Positions 44,333 through 54,613 of a stretch of DNA of 64,000 nucleotides are shown here, in pieces (position 1 is the stretch's first letter; every line of letters starts with the position of its first letter). Location of the stretch: the NCBI GenBank assembly GCA_001592145.1, contig BCWJ01000008.1, positions 84,678-148,677 on the forward strand, given 5' to 3'. The position numbers and the translations under genes were made by a program. The notes under the pieces are model-generated. The model ran no database searches, had not been told where the DNA came from, and saw only the letters and a list, made by a program, of their open reading frames with translations. The DNA is from Xylanimicrobium pachnodae JCM 13526 = NBRC 107786. Lineage in GTDB: Bacteria; Actinomycetota; Actinomycetes; Actinomycetales; Cellulomonadaceae.

Positions 44333-45418
44333 CTACGGAACCCGGGCGATCCACTCCTGCGTCGCGAACTTGGTGTCCACGAGCTTCTGGGCGCGCTCCA
44401 GCTCGTCCACCCGCAGCTCCGAGTCCACCGTGCGGTACCGGCTCTTGAAGTACGACTCGAACGCGTCGAGGATCGCGTCGCGCGGCATGCCGGTCTGCGA
44501 ACGCAGCGGGTCCACCCGCTTGTTAGCCGACTTGGTGCCCTTGTCGGAGAGCTTCTCGCGTCCGATGCGGAGCACCTCGAGCATCTTGTCGCTGTCGATG
44601 TCGTACGCCATCGTCATGTGGTGCAGCACCGCACCCCCGGCCAGGCGCTTCTGCGCCGACCCGGCGAGCTTGCCCGCGGGCGAGGCGACGTCGTTCATCC
44701 CGGAGAAGTACGCCTCGACGCCGATGCTCTTCAGCGCGCCGAGCACCCAGTCGTCCAGGAACGCGTACGACGCCTCGAAGGACATCCCGTCCACGAGCGA
44801 TGCCGGCACCACGAGCGAGAACGTGACGCAGTTGCCAGCCTCCATGAACATGGCGCCGCCGCCGGAGATGCGGCGCACCACGGTCACGTCGTGCTTGGCG
44901 ACGCCCTCGGGGTCCAGCTCGTTGGACAGCGACTGGAACGAGCCGATGAACACGGCCCGCTCGTTCCAGTCCCAGAACCGCAGCGTGGGCCCGCGCAGCC
45001 CTTCCGCGAGCTCCTCGGTGAGCACCTGGTCGAGCGCGCCGAGCATGCGCGGCGGCAGCGGGCCGGGACGCAGCACCTCGAACGTGTGGTCCTCCCAGGT
45101 GGTCGCGAGCCCGAGCGCCCGGCGCACCGCCACGGCCACGGCCCGCGCGTCGAACCCGACCATCGCGACGGGTCCCGCGATCGTGCCTGCCGCCGCGGCG
45201 TCGGCGAGCGCCGCGTCCACGGTGTCGGCGATCTGCTGCGTCGTCGTCCCCACGGGCAGCCCGTCGAGGGCCGCATCAATCACCGCGAGCGCCTCGTCCG
45301 GTTCGAGGAAGAAGTCCCCGGAGAGTCGCGGGTCGCTCAGCGTCCCGCCGACGACGTCGACCTCGACCGCGACGAGCTTGCCACCGGGAACCTTGTATTC
45401 ACCACGCACGAGCACCAC
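44333..45418 (-). CDS. Lipoate-protein ligase A-family protein
   Basis: A 361-residue lipoyl-protein ligase-type enzyme. An N-terminal region of about 120 residues (starts VLVRGEYKVPGGKLVAVEVD) is joined to a BPL/LplA catalytic domain with VVRRISGGGAMFMEAGNCVT, the lysine region SPAGKLAGSAQKRLAGGAVL and HHMTMAYD. The N-terminal part resembles the accessory domain of split lipoate ligases, so this gene may carry both parts. It would attach lipoate or octanoate to E2/GcvH proteins, which LpdA (16286) then serves. Confidence 0.87.
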   Translation of the reverse strand: MVLVRGEYKVPGGKLVAVEVDVVGGTLSDPRLSGDFFLEPDEALAVIDAALDGLPVGTTTQQIADTVDAALADAAAAGTIAGPVAMVGFDARAVAVAVRRALGLATTWEDHTFEVLRPGPLPPRMLGALDQVLTEELAEGLRGPTLRFWDWNERAVFIGSFQSLSNELDPEGVAKHDVTVVRRISGGGAMFMEAGNCVTFSLVVPASLVDGMSFEASYAFLDDWVLGALKSIGVEAYFSGMNDVASPAGKLAGSAQKRLAGGAVLHHMTMAYDIDSDKMLEVLRIGREKLSDKGTKSANKRVDPLRSQTGMPRDAILDAFESYFKSRYRTVDSELRVDELERAQKLVDTKFATQEWIARVP

Positions 45419-45520
45419 CGTACGACGCCGCCGGGCGCGCTGGTGGTGGTGTCGCTCACGGCCGCCGACGCCGCGGCGCCGACCGGTGGGTCCGGCCGGT
45501 GCTGCGTCGGCGACACCGGG

Positions 45521-47122
45521 TCAGCGCGGTTCGACGCCCGCCTGGAGCAGGCCGAACACGTGCGCGTCGAGCAGCGCCTCCCAGGAGGCCTCGATGATGT
45601 TGGGGCCGACGCCGACGGTGGACCAGGTGCGCTCCCCGTCAGTGGTGACCACCAGGACGCGCGTGGTCGAGTCCGTGCCCTGCTCCGTCTCCAGGATGCG
45701 CACCTTGAAGTCCGTCAGGGAGAAGCGGGCGATCTCGGGGTAGATGCGGGTCAGCGCCTGGCGCAGCGCCTGGTCGAGCGCATTGACCGGGCCGTTGCCC
45801 TCGCCCGTGGTGACGAACCGTTCACCGCCGGCGCGCAGCTTCACGGTGGCCTCGGCGGCGGCGATCGCTCCCCTGCCCTGCCCCTGGCCGGGCGCCGACT
45901 CCACGATGGTGCGCCACGACTCGACCTCGAAGAACGCGGGCCGCTCGCCCGTCAGCTCCTCGCGCAGCAGCAGCTCGAACGACGCGTCGGCGGCGTCGTA
46001 CGTGTACCCGCCCGCCTCGGACTCCTTGACCCGCTGGGTGACGCGCGTGAGCAGCTCGGCCTGACCCGTCAGGTCGAACCCGAGCTCGCGGCCCTTGAGC
46101 TCGATCGCGGCCCGCCCGGCCATGTCCGAGACCAGCATGCGCATGTCGTTGCCGACCGCCAGGGGGTCGACGTGCTGGTACAGGTCCGGGTCCACCTTGA
46201 TGGCCGCGGCGTGGATGCCGCCCTTGTGGGCGAACGCGCTGGCGCCCACGTACGGCTGGCGCTGGAACGGGGCGATGTTCGTGATCTCGGCGACCGCGTG
46301 CGCGATGCGGGTGGCCTCGCGCAGCCCACCGTCCGCGAGCAGGTCGTGGCTGCGCTTGAGCTCCAGGTTCGCGACGATGGCGATCAGGTCGGCGTTACCG
46401 GTGCGCTCCCCGTACCCGTTGACGCAGCCCTGCACGTGGGTCACGCCCGCGTCGACCGCGGCGATCGAGTTCGCGACGGCGCAGCCCGTGTCGTTGTGGG
46501 CGTGCATACCCAGACGGGGTCCCTCACCCAGGGACTCACGCACCGCGGCGACGACGTCCGTGACCCGGTTCGGCAGCATGCCGCCGTTGGTGTCGCACAG
46601 GGTGATCACCTCGGCCCCGGCGTCGAACGCGGCCCGTGCGGCGTCGGTGGCGAACGAGGCGTCGAACCGGTACCCGTCGAAGAAGTGCTCGGCGTCGAGG
46701 ATGACGCGCCGTCCCTCGCCCACCAGGAACCGGACGGTGTCCGTGATCATGGCCAGGCCCTCGGCCCGGGTCGTCTTCAGCGCTCGTTCCACGTGCCGGA
46801 TGTCCGACTTGGCCACGAGCGTGAGCACGGGCGCCTCGGAGTCGAGCAGGGCGCGCACCTGCGGGTCGGCGTCGACCGCCACTCCCGCCCGACGCGTCGA
46901 GCCGAACGCCGCCAGCACGGCGTTCTTGAGGATGAGCTCGCTGCGCGCACGACGGAAGAACTCGGTGTCCTTGGGAATCGCCCCTGGCCACCCGCCCTCG
47001 ATGAACCCGACACCGAGCTCGTCGAGCAGCGGTGCGATCGCGAGCTTGTCCGCAACCGTGAGGTTCATACCCTCTTGCTGCGCGCCGTCGCGCAGCGTCG
47101 TGTCGTACACGTCGAAGGTCAC
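45521..47122 (-). CDS. cimA: (R)-citramalate synthase
   Basis: A 533-residue DRE-TIM metallolyase that condenses pyruvate and acetyl-CoA to citramalate, the threonine-independent route to 2-ketobutyrate and isoleucine. The N-terminus YDTTLRDGAQQEGMNL, the metal site LGMHAHNDTGCAVANS, and NGYGERTGNADL are diagnostic; the C-terminus has the allosteric LeuA-dimer-like domain. Length fits the CimA (TIGR00977) group better than LeuA. LeuCD and LeuB would process its product. It is preceded by a leader peptide and two hairpins (47167-47279), so attenuation by isoleucine supply is likely. Confidence 0.92.
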   Translation of the reverse strand: MTFDVYDTTLRDGAQQEGMNLTVADKLAIAPLLDELGVGFIEGGWPGAIPKDTEFFRRARSELILKNAVLAAFGSTRRAGVAVDADPQVRALLDSEAPVLTLVAKSDIRHVERALKTTRAEGLAMITDTVRFLVGEGRRVILDAEHFFDGYRFDASFATDAARAAFDAGAEVITLCDTNGGMLPNRVTDVVAAVRESLGEGPRLGMHAHNDTGCAVANSIAAVDAGVTHVQGCVNGYGERTGNADLIAIVANLELKRSHDLLADGGLREATRIAHAVAEITNIAPFQRQPYVGASAFAHKGGIHAAAIKVDPDLYQHVDPLAVGNDMRMLVSDMAGRAAIELKGRELGFDLTGQAELLTRVTQRVKESEAGGYTYDAADASFELLLREELTGERPAFFEVESWRTIVESAPGQGQGRGAIAAAEATVKLRAGGERFVTTGEGNGPVNALDQALRQALTRIYPEIARFSLTDFKVRILETEQGTDSTTRVLVVTTDGERTWSTVGVGPNIIEASWEALLDAHVFGLLQAGVEPR

Positions 47123-47166
47123 GTCGGGGTCCTTCTTCCTTCAGGATGGTGCGTGCGTGGACCAAC

Positions 47167-47195
47167 AAAAAAGACCTTCCGGATAGGGAAGGTCT
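47167..47195 (-). terminator. cimA leader terminator hairpin
   Basis: On the minus strand AGACCTTCC (47195-47187) pairs with GGAAGGTCT (47180-47172) around six bases, followed by six T residues. This is a textbook intrinsic terminator 44 bp before cimA. Just upstream a second stem (47196-47205 with 47217-47226) overlaps the leader stop codon. Confidence 0.85.
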
Positions 47196-47226
47196 GCGCG
47201 TCCGGTGAGGGTGGTGCCGGACGCGC
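47196..47226 (-). promoter_or_regulatory. Pause/antiterminator-type hairpin of the cimA leader
   Basis: GCGCGTCCGG (47226-47217 on the minus strand) pairs with CCGGACGCGC (47205-47196) around an 11-base loop. It begins at the leader-peptide stop, so a ribosome stalled or released there could change whether it forms. An alternative pairing with the downstream terminator was not worked out. Confidence 0.6.
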
Positions 47227-47279
47227 TAGCGAATGATGGTCGCGAGGCGGTGCTGTGTCACCTGCACATCGTGCCACAT
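47226..47279 (-). CDS. Putative cimA leader peptide
   Basis: A 17-codon frame, MWHDVQVTQHRLATIIR, ends in TAG directly before two hairpins upstream of cimA. Its third- and second-last residues are Ile-Ile (ATC ATT), the product of the citramalate pathway. It may start at ATG 47279 or at an internal GTG (47267). No Shine-Dalgarno is obvious, so the transcript may be leaderless. It lies in the gap between ilvE and cimA. Confidence 0.6.
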   Translation of the reverse strand: MWHDVQVTQHRLATIIR

Positions 47280-47340
47280 CCGCACGCGCCGACCCGCCAC
47301 GGTCCAGCGGAGGGAACGTGGCGGGTGGCGCGGGGCACGA

Positions 47341-48489
47341 TCAGGCGAGGCGCTGCATCCAGCCGTGACGGTCCGGGGTGCGGCCGTACTGGATGCTGGT
47401 CAGCTCGTCCCGGATCGCGGTGGTCAGCTCGCCGGGCTCCCCCGTGCCCACGGTGGCGTCGAACGTGTCGCTCGCGAGGCGCCCCACCGGGGTCACGACG
47501 GCGGCCGTGCCACAGGCGAAGACCTCGGCGATCCGGCCCGAGCGCAAGCCCTCGACCACCTCGGTGAGCGGGATCTGACGCTCGGACACGCTCCGGCCGC
47601 GGTCCTGGGCAAGGCGCAGGATCGAGGAACGGGTCACGCCCTCGAGGATGGAGCCCGACAGCGCCGGGGTGTGCACCGAGCCGTCGTCCATGACCAGGAA
47701 GACGTTCATGCCGCCCAGCTCCTCGAGCATGGTGTTGGTGGCGCCGTCCAGGAAGCAGACCTGGTCGAACCCCTTCGCGGCGGCCTGCTCCTGCGGCAGC
47801 AGGGACGCGGCATAGTTGCCGCCGCACTTGGCGGCACCCGTCCCCCCGGGCCCGGCGCGGTGGTACTCGGTGTCGATCCAGATCGAGACGGGCTTGAGGC
47901 CGCCGCTGAAGTACGCACCGGCCGGTGACGCGATGACCAGGAACTCGACCGCGTCGGCGGGGCGCACCCCCAGGAATGCCTCGGAAGCGAACATGAACGG
48001 GCGCAGGTACAGGCTCGAGTCGGGCGCCGTGGGCACCCAGTCGCGGTCCGTGCGCACCAGTGCGGCGCACGCGGCCAGGAAGTCCTCCACGGGCAGACCG
48101 GGCAGGGCGAGCCGGTGGGCGGAACGGGCCAGGCGCTCGGCGTTCGCCGTCGGCCGGAACGCCCACACGGTGCCGTCCGGACGCGGGTACGCCTTCATGC
48201 CCTCGAAGACTTCTTGCGCGTAGTGCAGCACCGCCGTAGCCGGGTCGAGCAGCAGCGGGCCGTACTTCTCGACCCGGTGGTGCGTCCACCCCTGGTCACG
48301 GCGCCACGAGATGCGCGCCATGTGGTCCGTGAACACCGTGCCGAACTTCGGGGCGGCAAGCCTGGCGGCACGCACGTCCGCGGGGGTCGGCGTGTCCGTG
48401 GGGGTGACGTCGAACAGCGACACGATCTCCTCGGTACCGCTGGAGAGGATGTCGTGGGAACGGATGTCTTCCGAAGTCGTGCTCGTCAT
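47341..48489 (-). CDS. ilvE: Branched-chain amino acid aminotransferase
   Basis: A 382-residue class IV PLP aminotransferase that makes or degrades Leu, Ile and Val. The family features LHYAQEVFEGMKAYPRPDGT, the PLP lysine in TGAAKCGGNYAASLLPQEQA, LEELGGMNVFLVM, and AEVFACGTAAVVTPVG are present. The start is ATG 48489; the frame continues upstream to 48519 but has a weaker context. It lies between leuB (upstream) and cimA on the same strand. Confidence 0.95.
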   Translation of the reverse strand: MTSTTSEDIRSHDILSSGTEEIVSLFDVTPTDTPTPADVRAARLAAPKFGTVFTDHMARISWRRDQGWTHHRVEKYGPLLLDPATAVLHYAQEVFEGMKAYPRPDGTVWAFRPTANAERLARSAHRLALPGLPVEDFLAACAALVRTDRDWVPTAPDSSLYLRPFMFASEAFLGVRPADAVEFLVIASPAGAYFSGGLKPVSIWIDTEYHRAGPGGTGAAKCGGNYAASLLPQEQAAAKGFDQVCFLDGATNTMLEELGGMNVFLVMDDGSVHTPALSGSILEGVTRSSILRLAQDRGRSVSERQIPLTEVVEGLRSGRIAEVFACGTAAVVTPVGRLASDTFDATVGTGEPGELTTAIRDELTSIQYGRTPDRHGWMQRLA

Positions 48490-48577
48490 CTGGGTCTCGC
48501 CTTTCATCTCGACGGCCAAAGTCTTGCACGCGGGCAGGGCCGCGGCACCGTGTCACGGCGCGCGCGCAGCCCGTCCC

Positions 48578-49621
48578 TCAGCCGCGGACGCGTGCCACCA
48601 GGTCGGCGCCGACCTGCGCCGTCGACCGCGTGACGCTGCCCCGCTCGGCGAGGTCGCCGGCGACGGCGCGCTCCACACGCGCCGCGGCGTCGGCCAGACC
48701 GAGGTGGTCCAGCAGCATGGACACGCTGAGCACCGTCGCCGTGGGGTCCGCCTTGCCTTGGCCCGCGATGTCGGGGGCCGAGCCGTGGATGGGCTCGAAC
48801 ATGGAGGGGAACGTGCCGTCGGGGTTGATGTTCGCCGAGCCGGCCAGGCCCATGCCGCCCGTGATCGCGGCGGCCTCGTCCGTGATGATATCGCCGAACA
48901 GGTTGTCCGTGACGATGACGTCGAAGCGCGACGGGTTCGTCACCAGGAAGATCGTGGCGGCGTCGACGTGCAGGTAGTCGGTGGTGACCTGCGGGAACTC
49001 GGCGTTGATCGCCTCGACCGTGCGACGCCACAGGTGTCCCGCGTTCACGAGCACGTTGTGCTTGTGCACCAGCGTGAGGTGCTTGCGCTCGCGGCGGGCA
49101 GCCTTCTCGAACGCGTAGCGCACCACGCGCTCGACGCCGAACGCCGTGTTGAGCGACACCTCCGTGGCGACCTCGTGCGGGGTGCCGGTGCGGATCGACC
49201 CGCCGTTGCCCACGTAGGGGCCCTCCGTACCCTCGCGCACGACGACGAAGTCGACGTCACCCGGGTTGGCCAGCGGCGAGGTGACTCCCTGGTAGAGCTT
49301 GTTCGGGCGCAGGTTCACGTAGTGGTCGAGCGCGAAGCGCAGCTTGAGGAGCAGCCCGCGCTCCAGCACACCGGACGGCACCGTCGGGTCGCCGATCGCG
49401 CCGAGCAGGATCGCGTCATGTCCCTTGATCGCCTCGAGCGTCTCGTCGGTGAGGGTCTCGCCCGTCGCGTGCCAGCGCCGCGCACCGAGGTCGAACTCGG
49501 TGGTCCCGACCGTGACGTCGGATCCGGCCAGCGCCGCCTCCAGGACGAGCAGACCCTGCTCGACGACCTCTGTTCCGATGCCGTCGCCGGCGACCACTGC
49601 GAGCTCGATGTTGCGCGTCAT
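48578..49621 (-). CDS. leuB: 3-isopropylmalate dehydrogenase
   Basis: A 347-residue isocitrate/isopropylmalate dehydrogenase-family enzyme. It oxidises and decarboxylates 3-isopropylmalate. [20 protein letters not shown] is the N-terminus; [54 protein letters not shown] and [20 protein letters not shown] are signature regions. The start at 49621 (MTRNIEL) is preferred to a longer frame. It is separated by about 28 kb from leuCD. Confidence 0.96.
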   Translation of the reverse strand: MTRNIELAVVAGDGIGTEVVEQGLLVLEAALAGSDVTVGTTEFDLGARRWHATGETLTDETLEAIKGHDAILLGAIGDPTVPSGVLERGLLLKLRFALDHYVNLRPNKLYQGVTSPLANPGDVDFVVVREGTEGPYVGNGGSIRTGTPHEVATEVSLNTAFGVERVVRYAFEKAARRERKHLTLVHKHNVLVNAGHLWRRTVEAINAEFPQVTTDYLHVDAATIFLVTNPSRFDVIVTDNLFGDIITDEAAAITGGMGLAGSANINPDGTFPSMFEPIHGSAPDIAGQGKADPTATVLSVSMLLDHLGLADAAARVERAVAGDLAERGSVTRSTAQVGADLVARVRG

Positions 49622-49714
49622 GCGCCGAGGGTACGCCCCGGCGGCCACCATGCGGGACGCGCATCCCGCATGACGAGACAGTCTGGCGCCGGATGTCGAC
49701 GGGCGCGGCGCTCG

Positions 49715-50269
49715 TCAGATCTTGGGGTGCAGGAGCTCGAACCGTTCGCACACCACCGGCATCCGCCGATCGAACTCCAGCCCCAGCGGCGGCAGCGTCC
49801 GCCGCCAGAAGTCCTCGTGCTCCCCCCGCCAGAACCTGAGCGTGCGGTCACCCTCACCCTCCGCCTCGGCGAACTCCGCGGTCACGTCGTCGAACGGGAC
49901 GACGTCGACCGCAGTGACCCGGATCAGTGCCCGCGGCTCCCCCGCACCGTCCAGCACGATCGACAGCGACCCCGGCGCCGGAACCGGCTCCCCAGCCACC
50001 TCGTACTCCACCAGCACCGACGACGTCGCCGTCTTCCCGCCGCTCAGCACGAGCGCCAGCAGCTCGTCCGCCAGCTCGGCAGAGTCGCCGAACGACCACG
50101 CGGGCGGCGGCACCTCCTCAGCCCACGATGCCGCAACCACCACGTTCGAGAGCCGGCCCAACCCGGCACGAGCACGGCTCGCCTCCCAGAACTCCTGGAT
50201 CCGGCGCGCCTGAACGACGTCATCGACAGGAGGCTCAGCGGCATCAGGCGCATGGAGGTCGTCGGTCAC
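49715..50269 (-). CDS. ASCH-domain protein
   Basis: A 184-residue protein with an ASCH (YqfB-like) domain: EFWEASRARAGLGRL, SWAEEVPPPAWSFGDSAELA, ELLALVLSGGKTATSSVLVE, and a C-terminal ERFELLHPKI. ASCH domains bind RNA or modified nucleosides and act in nucleoside metabolism. GTG 50269 is my choice; the frame runs further upstream into a repeat region. No functional partner is adjacent. Confidence 0.82.
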   Translation of the reverse strand: MTDDLHAPDAAEPPVDDVVQARRIQEFWEASRARAGLGRLSNVVVAASWAEEVPPPAWSFGDSAELADELLALVLSGGKTATSSVLVEYEVAGEPVPAPGSLSIVLDGAGEPRALIRVTAVDVVPFDDVTAEFAEAEGEGDRTLRFWRGEHEDFWRRTLPPLGLEFDRRMPVVCERFELLHPKI

Positions 50270-50305
50270 GACCCCATCCAACCAGGCGGACGCCCCAGAC
50301 GTGAC

Positions 50306-50346
50306 TTCGGCAGGCACAACCACCACCGATGGTTGCGCCTGCCGAA
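50306..50346. repeat. REP-like hairpin between ilvC and ASCH gene
   Basis: Arms TTCGGCAGGCACAACCA (50306-50322) and 50330-50346 pair with one mismatch around CCACCGA. It shares the GGC..AACCACC and GCCTG.CGAAAC blocks with the cluster at 20017, so both belong to one repeat family. It may terminate ilvC transcription. Confidence 0.7.
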
Positions 50347-50347
50347 A

Positions 50348-51537
<1,190 letters not shown>

Positions 51538-51587
51538 CTACCACCCCCGTCAGATCTCAGCGGTACCTGGCGCCGCCTGAGGCTGCC

Positions 51588-52112
51588 TCAGGCGGTGGCC
51601 CGGACGCGTTCGAGCGCCCGGTCGGTGATGGACCGGGAGCCACGCCCGATGGCGATGGTCCCGGACTTGACGATCTCGCGGATGCCGTACGGCTCCAGCG
51701 CCCCGATCAGGGCGGTGAGCTTCGCGTCGGTGCCCACGGCCTCGACGACCACGGTATCCGTCACGACGTCGACCACGTGGGCGCGGAACAGGTTGACCAC
51801 CTCGAGCACGCCCGAGCGGGTCTGCGCGTCGGCGCGGACCTTGACCAGCAGGAGCTGACGGCCCACGGACGAGTCGTTCTCCAGCTCGACGATCTTCAGG
51901 ACGTGCACGAGCTTGTTGAGCTGCTTGGTGACCTGCTCCAGCGGAAGGGCGTCGACGTCGACGACGACCGTGATGCGCGAGATGGTCTCGTGCTCGGTCG
52001 GGCCCACCGCGAGGGAGTGGATGTTGAACCCGCGCCGGGCGAACAGACCGGAGACGCGAGTGAGGACGCCCGGCTTGTTCTCGACGAGCACGGACAAGGT
52101 GTGACGGGTCAT
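51588..52112 (-). CDS. ilvN: Acetolactate synthase, small (regulatory) subunit
   Basis: A 174-residue ACT-domain subunit (start RHTLSVLVENKPGVLTRVSG, LFARRGFNIHSLAVGPTEHE, then ELLLVKVRADA-type second domain). It confers valine feedback on IlvB and stimulates it. It lies 24 bp after ilvB with AGAGGA before its ATG. Confidence 0.96.
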   Translation of the reverse strand: MTRHTLSVLVENKPGVLTRVSGLFARRGFNIHSLAVGPTEHETISRITVVVDVDALPLEQVTKQLNKLVHVLKIVELENDSSVGRQLLLVKVRADAQTRSGVLEVVNLFRAHVVDVVTDTVVVEAVGTDAKLTALIGALEPYGIREIVKSGTIAIGRGSRSITDRALERVRATA

Positions 52113-52136
52113 GGCTTCAGTCCTCTGTCTTCCCGG

Positions 52137-53975
52137 TCAGTCTTCTCGGTCCCAGGCGGGCGAGATGCCACGCGCGTACTGGATGTCGTCGTTGGAGACG
52201 CCGGCGGCGACCATCGGCCACACCATCGCGTCCCGCGAGACGGTGAAGTCCACGACGACGGGGCGGTCGTCGATCTCGTTGGCGCGCTTGATGGCGTCGT
52301 CGACCTCGGCGGGGCTCTCCACGCGGATGCCGACGGCGTCGTACGCCTCAGCGAGCTTGACGAAGTCGGGCACGCGACGGGTGCCGTGCCCGGTGTGCAG
52401 GTCGGTGTTCGAGTACCGCTCGTCGTAGAACAGCGTCTGCCACTGCCGGACCATGCCCAGCGAGGAGTTGTTGACCAGCGCGACCTTGATGGGGATGTCG
52501 TTGATCGTGCAGGTGGCGAGCTCCTGGTTGGTCATCTGGAAGCAGCCGTCGCCGTCGATCGCCCACACGGTCGCGTCGGGCCGGCCCACCTTCGCCCCCA
52601 TGGCGGCGGGGATCGAGTAGCCCATGGTGCCCAGGCCGCCCGAGTTGATCCAGGTACGCGGGTTCTCGTACGTGATGAACTGGGCCGCCCACATCTGGTG
52701 CTGCCCGACGCCGGAGACGTACACCGTCTCGGGGTCGTTGAGCTGGCCCAGCCGCTGGATCACGTGCTGCGGCGCGAGCAGCCCGTCGGCCGTCTCCGTG
52801 TACCCGAGCGGGTACGTGGACCGCCAACCGTCGATCTGGTGCCACCAGGCGGCCAGGTCCGGCAACCCGGTACGGGCGTGCTCGGCTTCCAGGGCGGGCA
52901 CCAGGTCGGCGAACACCTCGCGCAGGTCGCCGACGATCGGCACGTCCACGGCACGGTTCTTGCCGATCTCGGCCGGGTCGATGTCCGCGTGGACCACGGC
53001 CGCGTGCGGGGCGAAGCTGGAGAGCTGGCCGGTGACGCGGTCGTCGAACCGGGTGCCGAGCGCGACGATCAGGTCGGCCTTCTGCAGCGCGGCGACGGCC
53101 GGGACGGCGCCGTGCATGCCGGGCATGCCCAGGTTCTGCGGGTGCGTGTCGGGCAGGGCGCCGCGCGCCATGAGCGTCGTGACGACGGGCGCCCCGGACA
53201 GGTCGGCGAGCTTGCGCAGGCCCGCCCAGGCCTGGGCCCGGATGACGCCGCCGCCCACGTACAGGACGGGCCGCCGCGCGGTGGCCAGCAGCTTGGCGGC
53301 CTCGCGCACCTGCTTGGCGTGCGGCTTGGTCACCGGGTGGTAGCCGGGCAGGTGCACGTCGCTGGGCCACGTGAACGTCGTCTGCGCCTGCATGGCCGAC
53401 TTGGCGATGTCCACCAGCACCGGCCCGGGCCGCCCGGTCGAGGCGATGTGGAACGCCTCCTTGATGACGTGCGGGATGTCGGCCGGGTCGGTCACCAGGT
53501 AGGAGTGCTTGGTCACCGGCATGGTGATGCCGACGATGTCGGCCTCCTGGAACGCGTCGGTGCCGATCATTGCCGCGCCCACCTGACCGGTGATCGCGAC
53601 CATCGGGATCGAGTCCATGTTCGCGTCGGCCAGCGGCGTCACGAGGTTGGTGGCGCCGGGACCCGACGTCGCCATGGTCACCCCGACCCGGCCCGTCGCG
53701 TGGGCGTACCCGGAGGCGGCGTGGCCGCCGCCCTGCTCGTGGCGCACCAGGATGTGGCGCAGACGCTGCGAGTCGAGCAGCGGGTCGTAGGTAGGCAGGA
53801 TCGCTCCGCCCGGGATGCCGAAGACGACGTCAGCGCCTACCTCTTCGAGCGAGCGGACGATCGACTGTGCGCCGCTCATCGCCTCACCGGCACCGACGGC
53901 TGCCGTCGGTGTGCCGGCGGGGACGACGGAGCTGCGCGCGGCGACCTGTGCGGGGCTCGGTGTCGTCGTGGCCAT
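52137..53975 (-). CDS. ilvB: Acetolactate synthase, large subunit
   Basis: A 612-residue ThDP enzyme. It condenses pyruvate with pyruvate or 2-ketobutyrate, the first common step of Val/Leu/Ile synthesis. [17 protein letters not shown] and [20 protein letters not shown] carry the active-site Glu; [15 protein letters not shown] and [16 protein letters not shown] are the ThDP region. The start MATTTPSP at 53975 has GCAGGAG upstream. It is under the leader peptide and terminator at 54014-54138. Confidence 0.97.
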   Translation of the reverse strand: MATTTPSPAQVAARSSVVPAGTPTAAVGAGEAMSGAQSIVRSLEEVGADVVFGIPGGAILPTYDPLLDSQRLRHILVRHEQGGGHAASGYAHATGRVGVTMATSGPGATNLVTPLADANMDSIPMVAITGQVGAAMIGTDAFQEADIVGITMPVTKHSYLVTDPADIPHVIKEAFHIASTGRPGPVLVDIAKSAMQAQTTFTWPSDVHLPGYHPVTKPHAKQVREAAKLLATARRPVLYVGGGVIRAQAWAGLRKLADLSGAPVVTTLMARGALPDTHPQNLGMPGMHGAVPAVAALQKADLIVALGTRFDDRVTGQLSSFAPHAAVVHADIDPAEIGKNRAVDVPIVGDLREVFADLVPALEAEHARTGLPDLAAWWHQIDGWRSTYPLGYTETADGLLAPQHVIQRLGQLNDPETVYVSGVGQHQMWAAQFITYENPRTWINSGGLGTMGYSIPAAMGAKVGRPDATVWAIDGDGCFQMTNQELATCTINDIPIKVALVNNSSLGMVRQWQTLFYDERYSNTDLHTGHGTRRVPDFVKLAEAYDAVGIRVESPAEVDDAIKRANEIDDRPVVVDFTVSRDAMVWPMVAAGVSNDDIQYARGISPAWDRED

Positions 53976-54013
53976 CGGGTGTCTCCTGCCGTTCGTGTGG
54001 GTCCGGGGCAATG

Positions 54014-54058
54014 AAAAACCCCCCGGTCCCAGGAGGTGCTGCTGGGACGATCGAGGGG
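54014..54058 (-). terminator. ilvB leader terminator
   Basis: Minus-strand CCCCTCGATCGTCCCAG pairs with CTGGGACCGGGGGG around a short loop, followed by five T residues. It lies 38 bp before the ilvB start and after the leader peptide. The stretch GCGCGCTGGCTGACG overlapping the leader stop can pair with CGTCAGCGCGC further on, a likely antiterminator. Confidence 0.85.
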
Positions 54059-54093
54059 TGAGCGCGCTGACGATGCCGTCGGTACGTCTGGCG

Positions 54094-54138
54094 TCAGCCA
54101 GCGCGCCCGGGAAGTACTACGAGACGGATCGTCTGCAT
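54094..54138 (-). CDS. ilvB leader peptide
   Basis: A 14-residue leader, [14 protein letters not shown], ending in TGA, with Ile, Leu, Val, Val and Leu in a row of regulatory codons. This is the classic attenuator peptide of actinobacterial ilvB operons: low charged tRNA-Ile/Val/Leu stalls the ribosome and prevents the terminator at 54014. It is too short to be found by normal gene calling. Confidence 0.88.
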   Translation of the reverse strand: MQTIRLVVLPGRAG

Positions 54139-54242
54139 GGTCGGAAACCTACGCCGCGCGGCGCGTCCTGTCACGCTCCCTGGCGCTGGTCCCACATCGT
54201 GGGATCGCCGATCGGTCGTCTGGACACGCTGCCGCCGGCTGA

Positions 54243-54542
54243 TCAGAGCTCGGCGGCGCCGAGCTGCCGTGCCGCGGCGGTGATCTGGCGGGCCAGGTGC
54301 GCGTCGCGTTCGGAGAGCCCGCCGACGTCGTGCGACGTCACCCGCACGGTGACCGTGTCGTAGCGCAGGTCGACGTCGGGATGGTGGCCCGCGGCGTCCG
54401 CGAGCTCGGCGATCCGGGCCACGAGCTGGGCGCCCACGGCGAACGTCCCGGTCCGGAACACCGCGCGCGCCTCGCTGCCGGCCACCCAGGGACCGGCACC
54501 CACGGCGTCGTGGAACTCCTGTGCGGTGATCTCGTCGCCCAT
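54243..54542 (-). CDS. Pterin-4a-carbinolamine dehydratase
   Basis: A 99-residue PCD/DCoH-fold protein that dehydrates 4a-hydroxytetrahydropterin. The signature HHPDVDLRYDTVTVRVTSHD is clear, with FAVGAQLVARIAELADAAG before it. No aromatic amino-acid hydroxylase is adjacent, so it may act in pterin recycling or be a moonlighting protein. Confidence 0.92.
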   Translation of the reverse strand: MGDEITAQEFHDAVGAGPWVAGSEARAVFRTGTFAVGAQLVARIAELADAAGHHPDVDLRYDTVTVRVTSHDVGGLSERDAHLARQITAAARQLGAAEL

Positions 54543-54613
54543 GCCACCAATGTCCCGCGCTCCCCGGCCCGGCGCGAGCCGAACCGGGGAGCACGCGCCG
54601 GCGGGCGGCGGGC

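Noticed and set aside
47167..47279. T-box riboswitch upstream of cimA
   Set aside because: The leader is too short and no T-box consensus or specifier stem is visible; a leader-peptide attenuator fits better.
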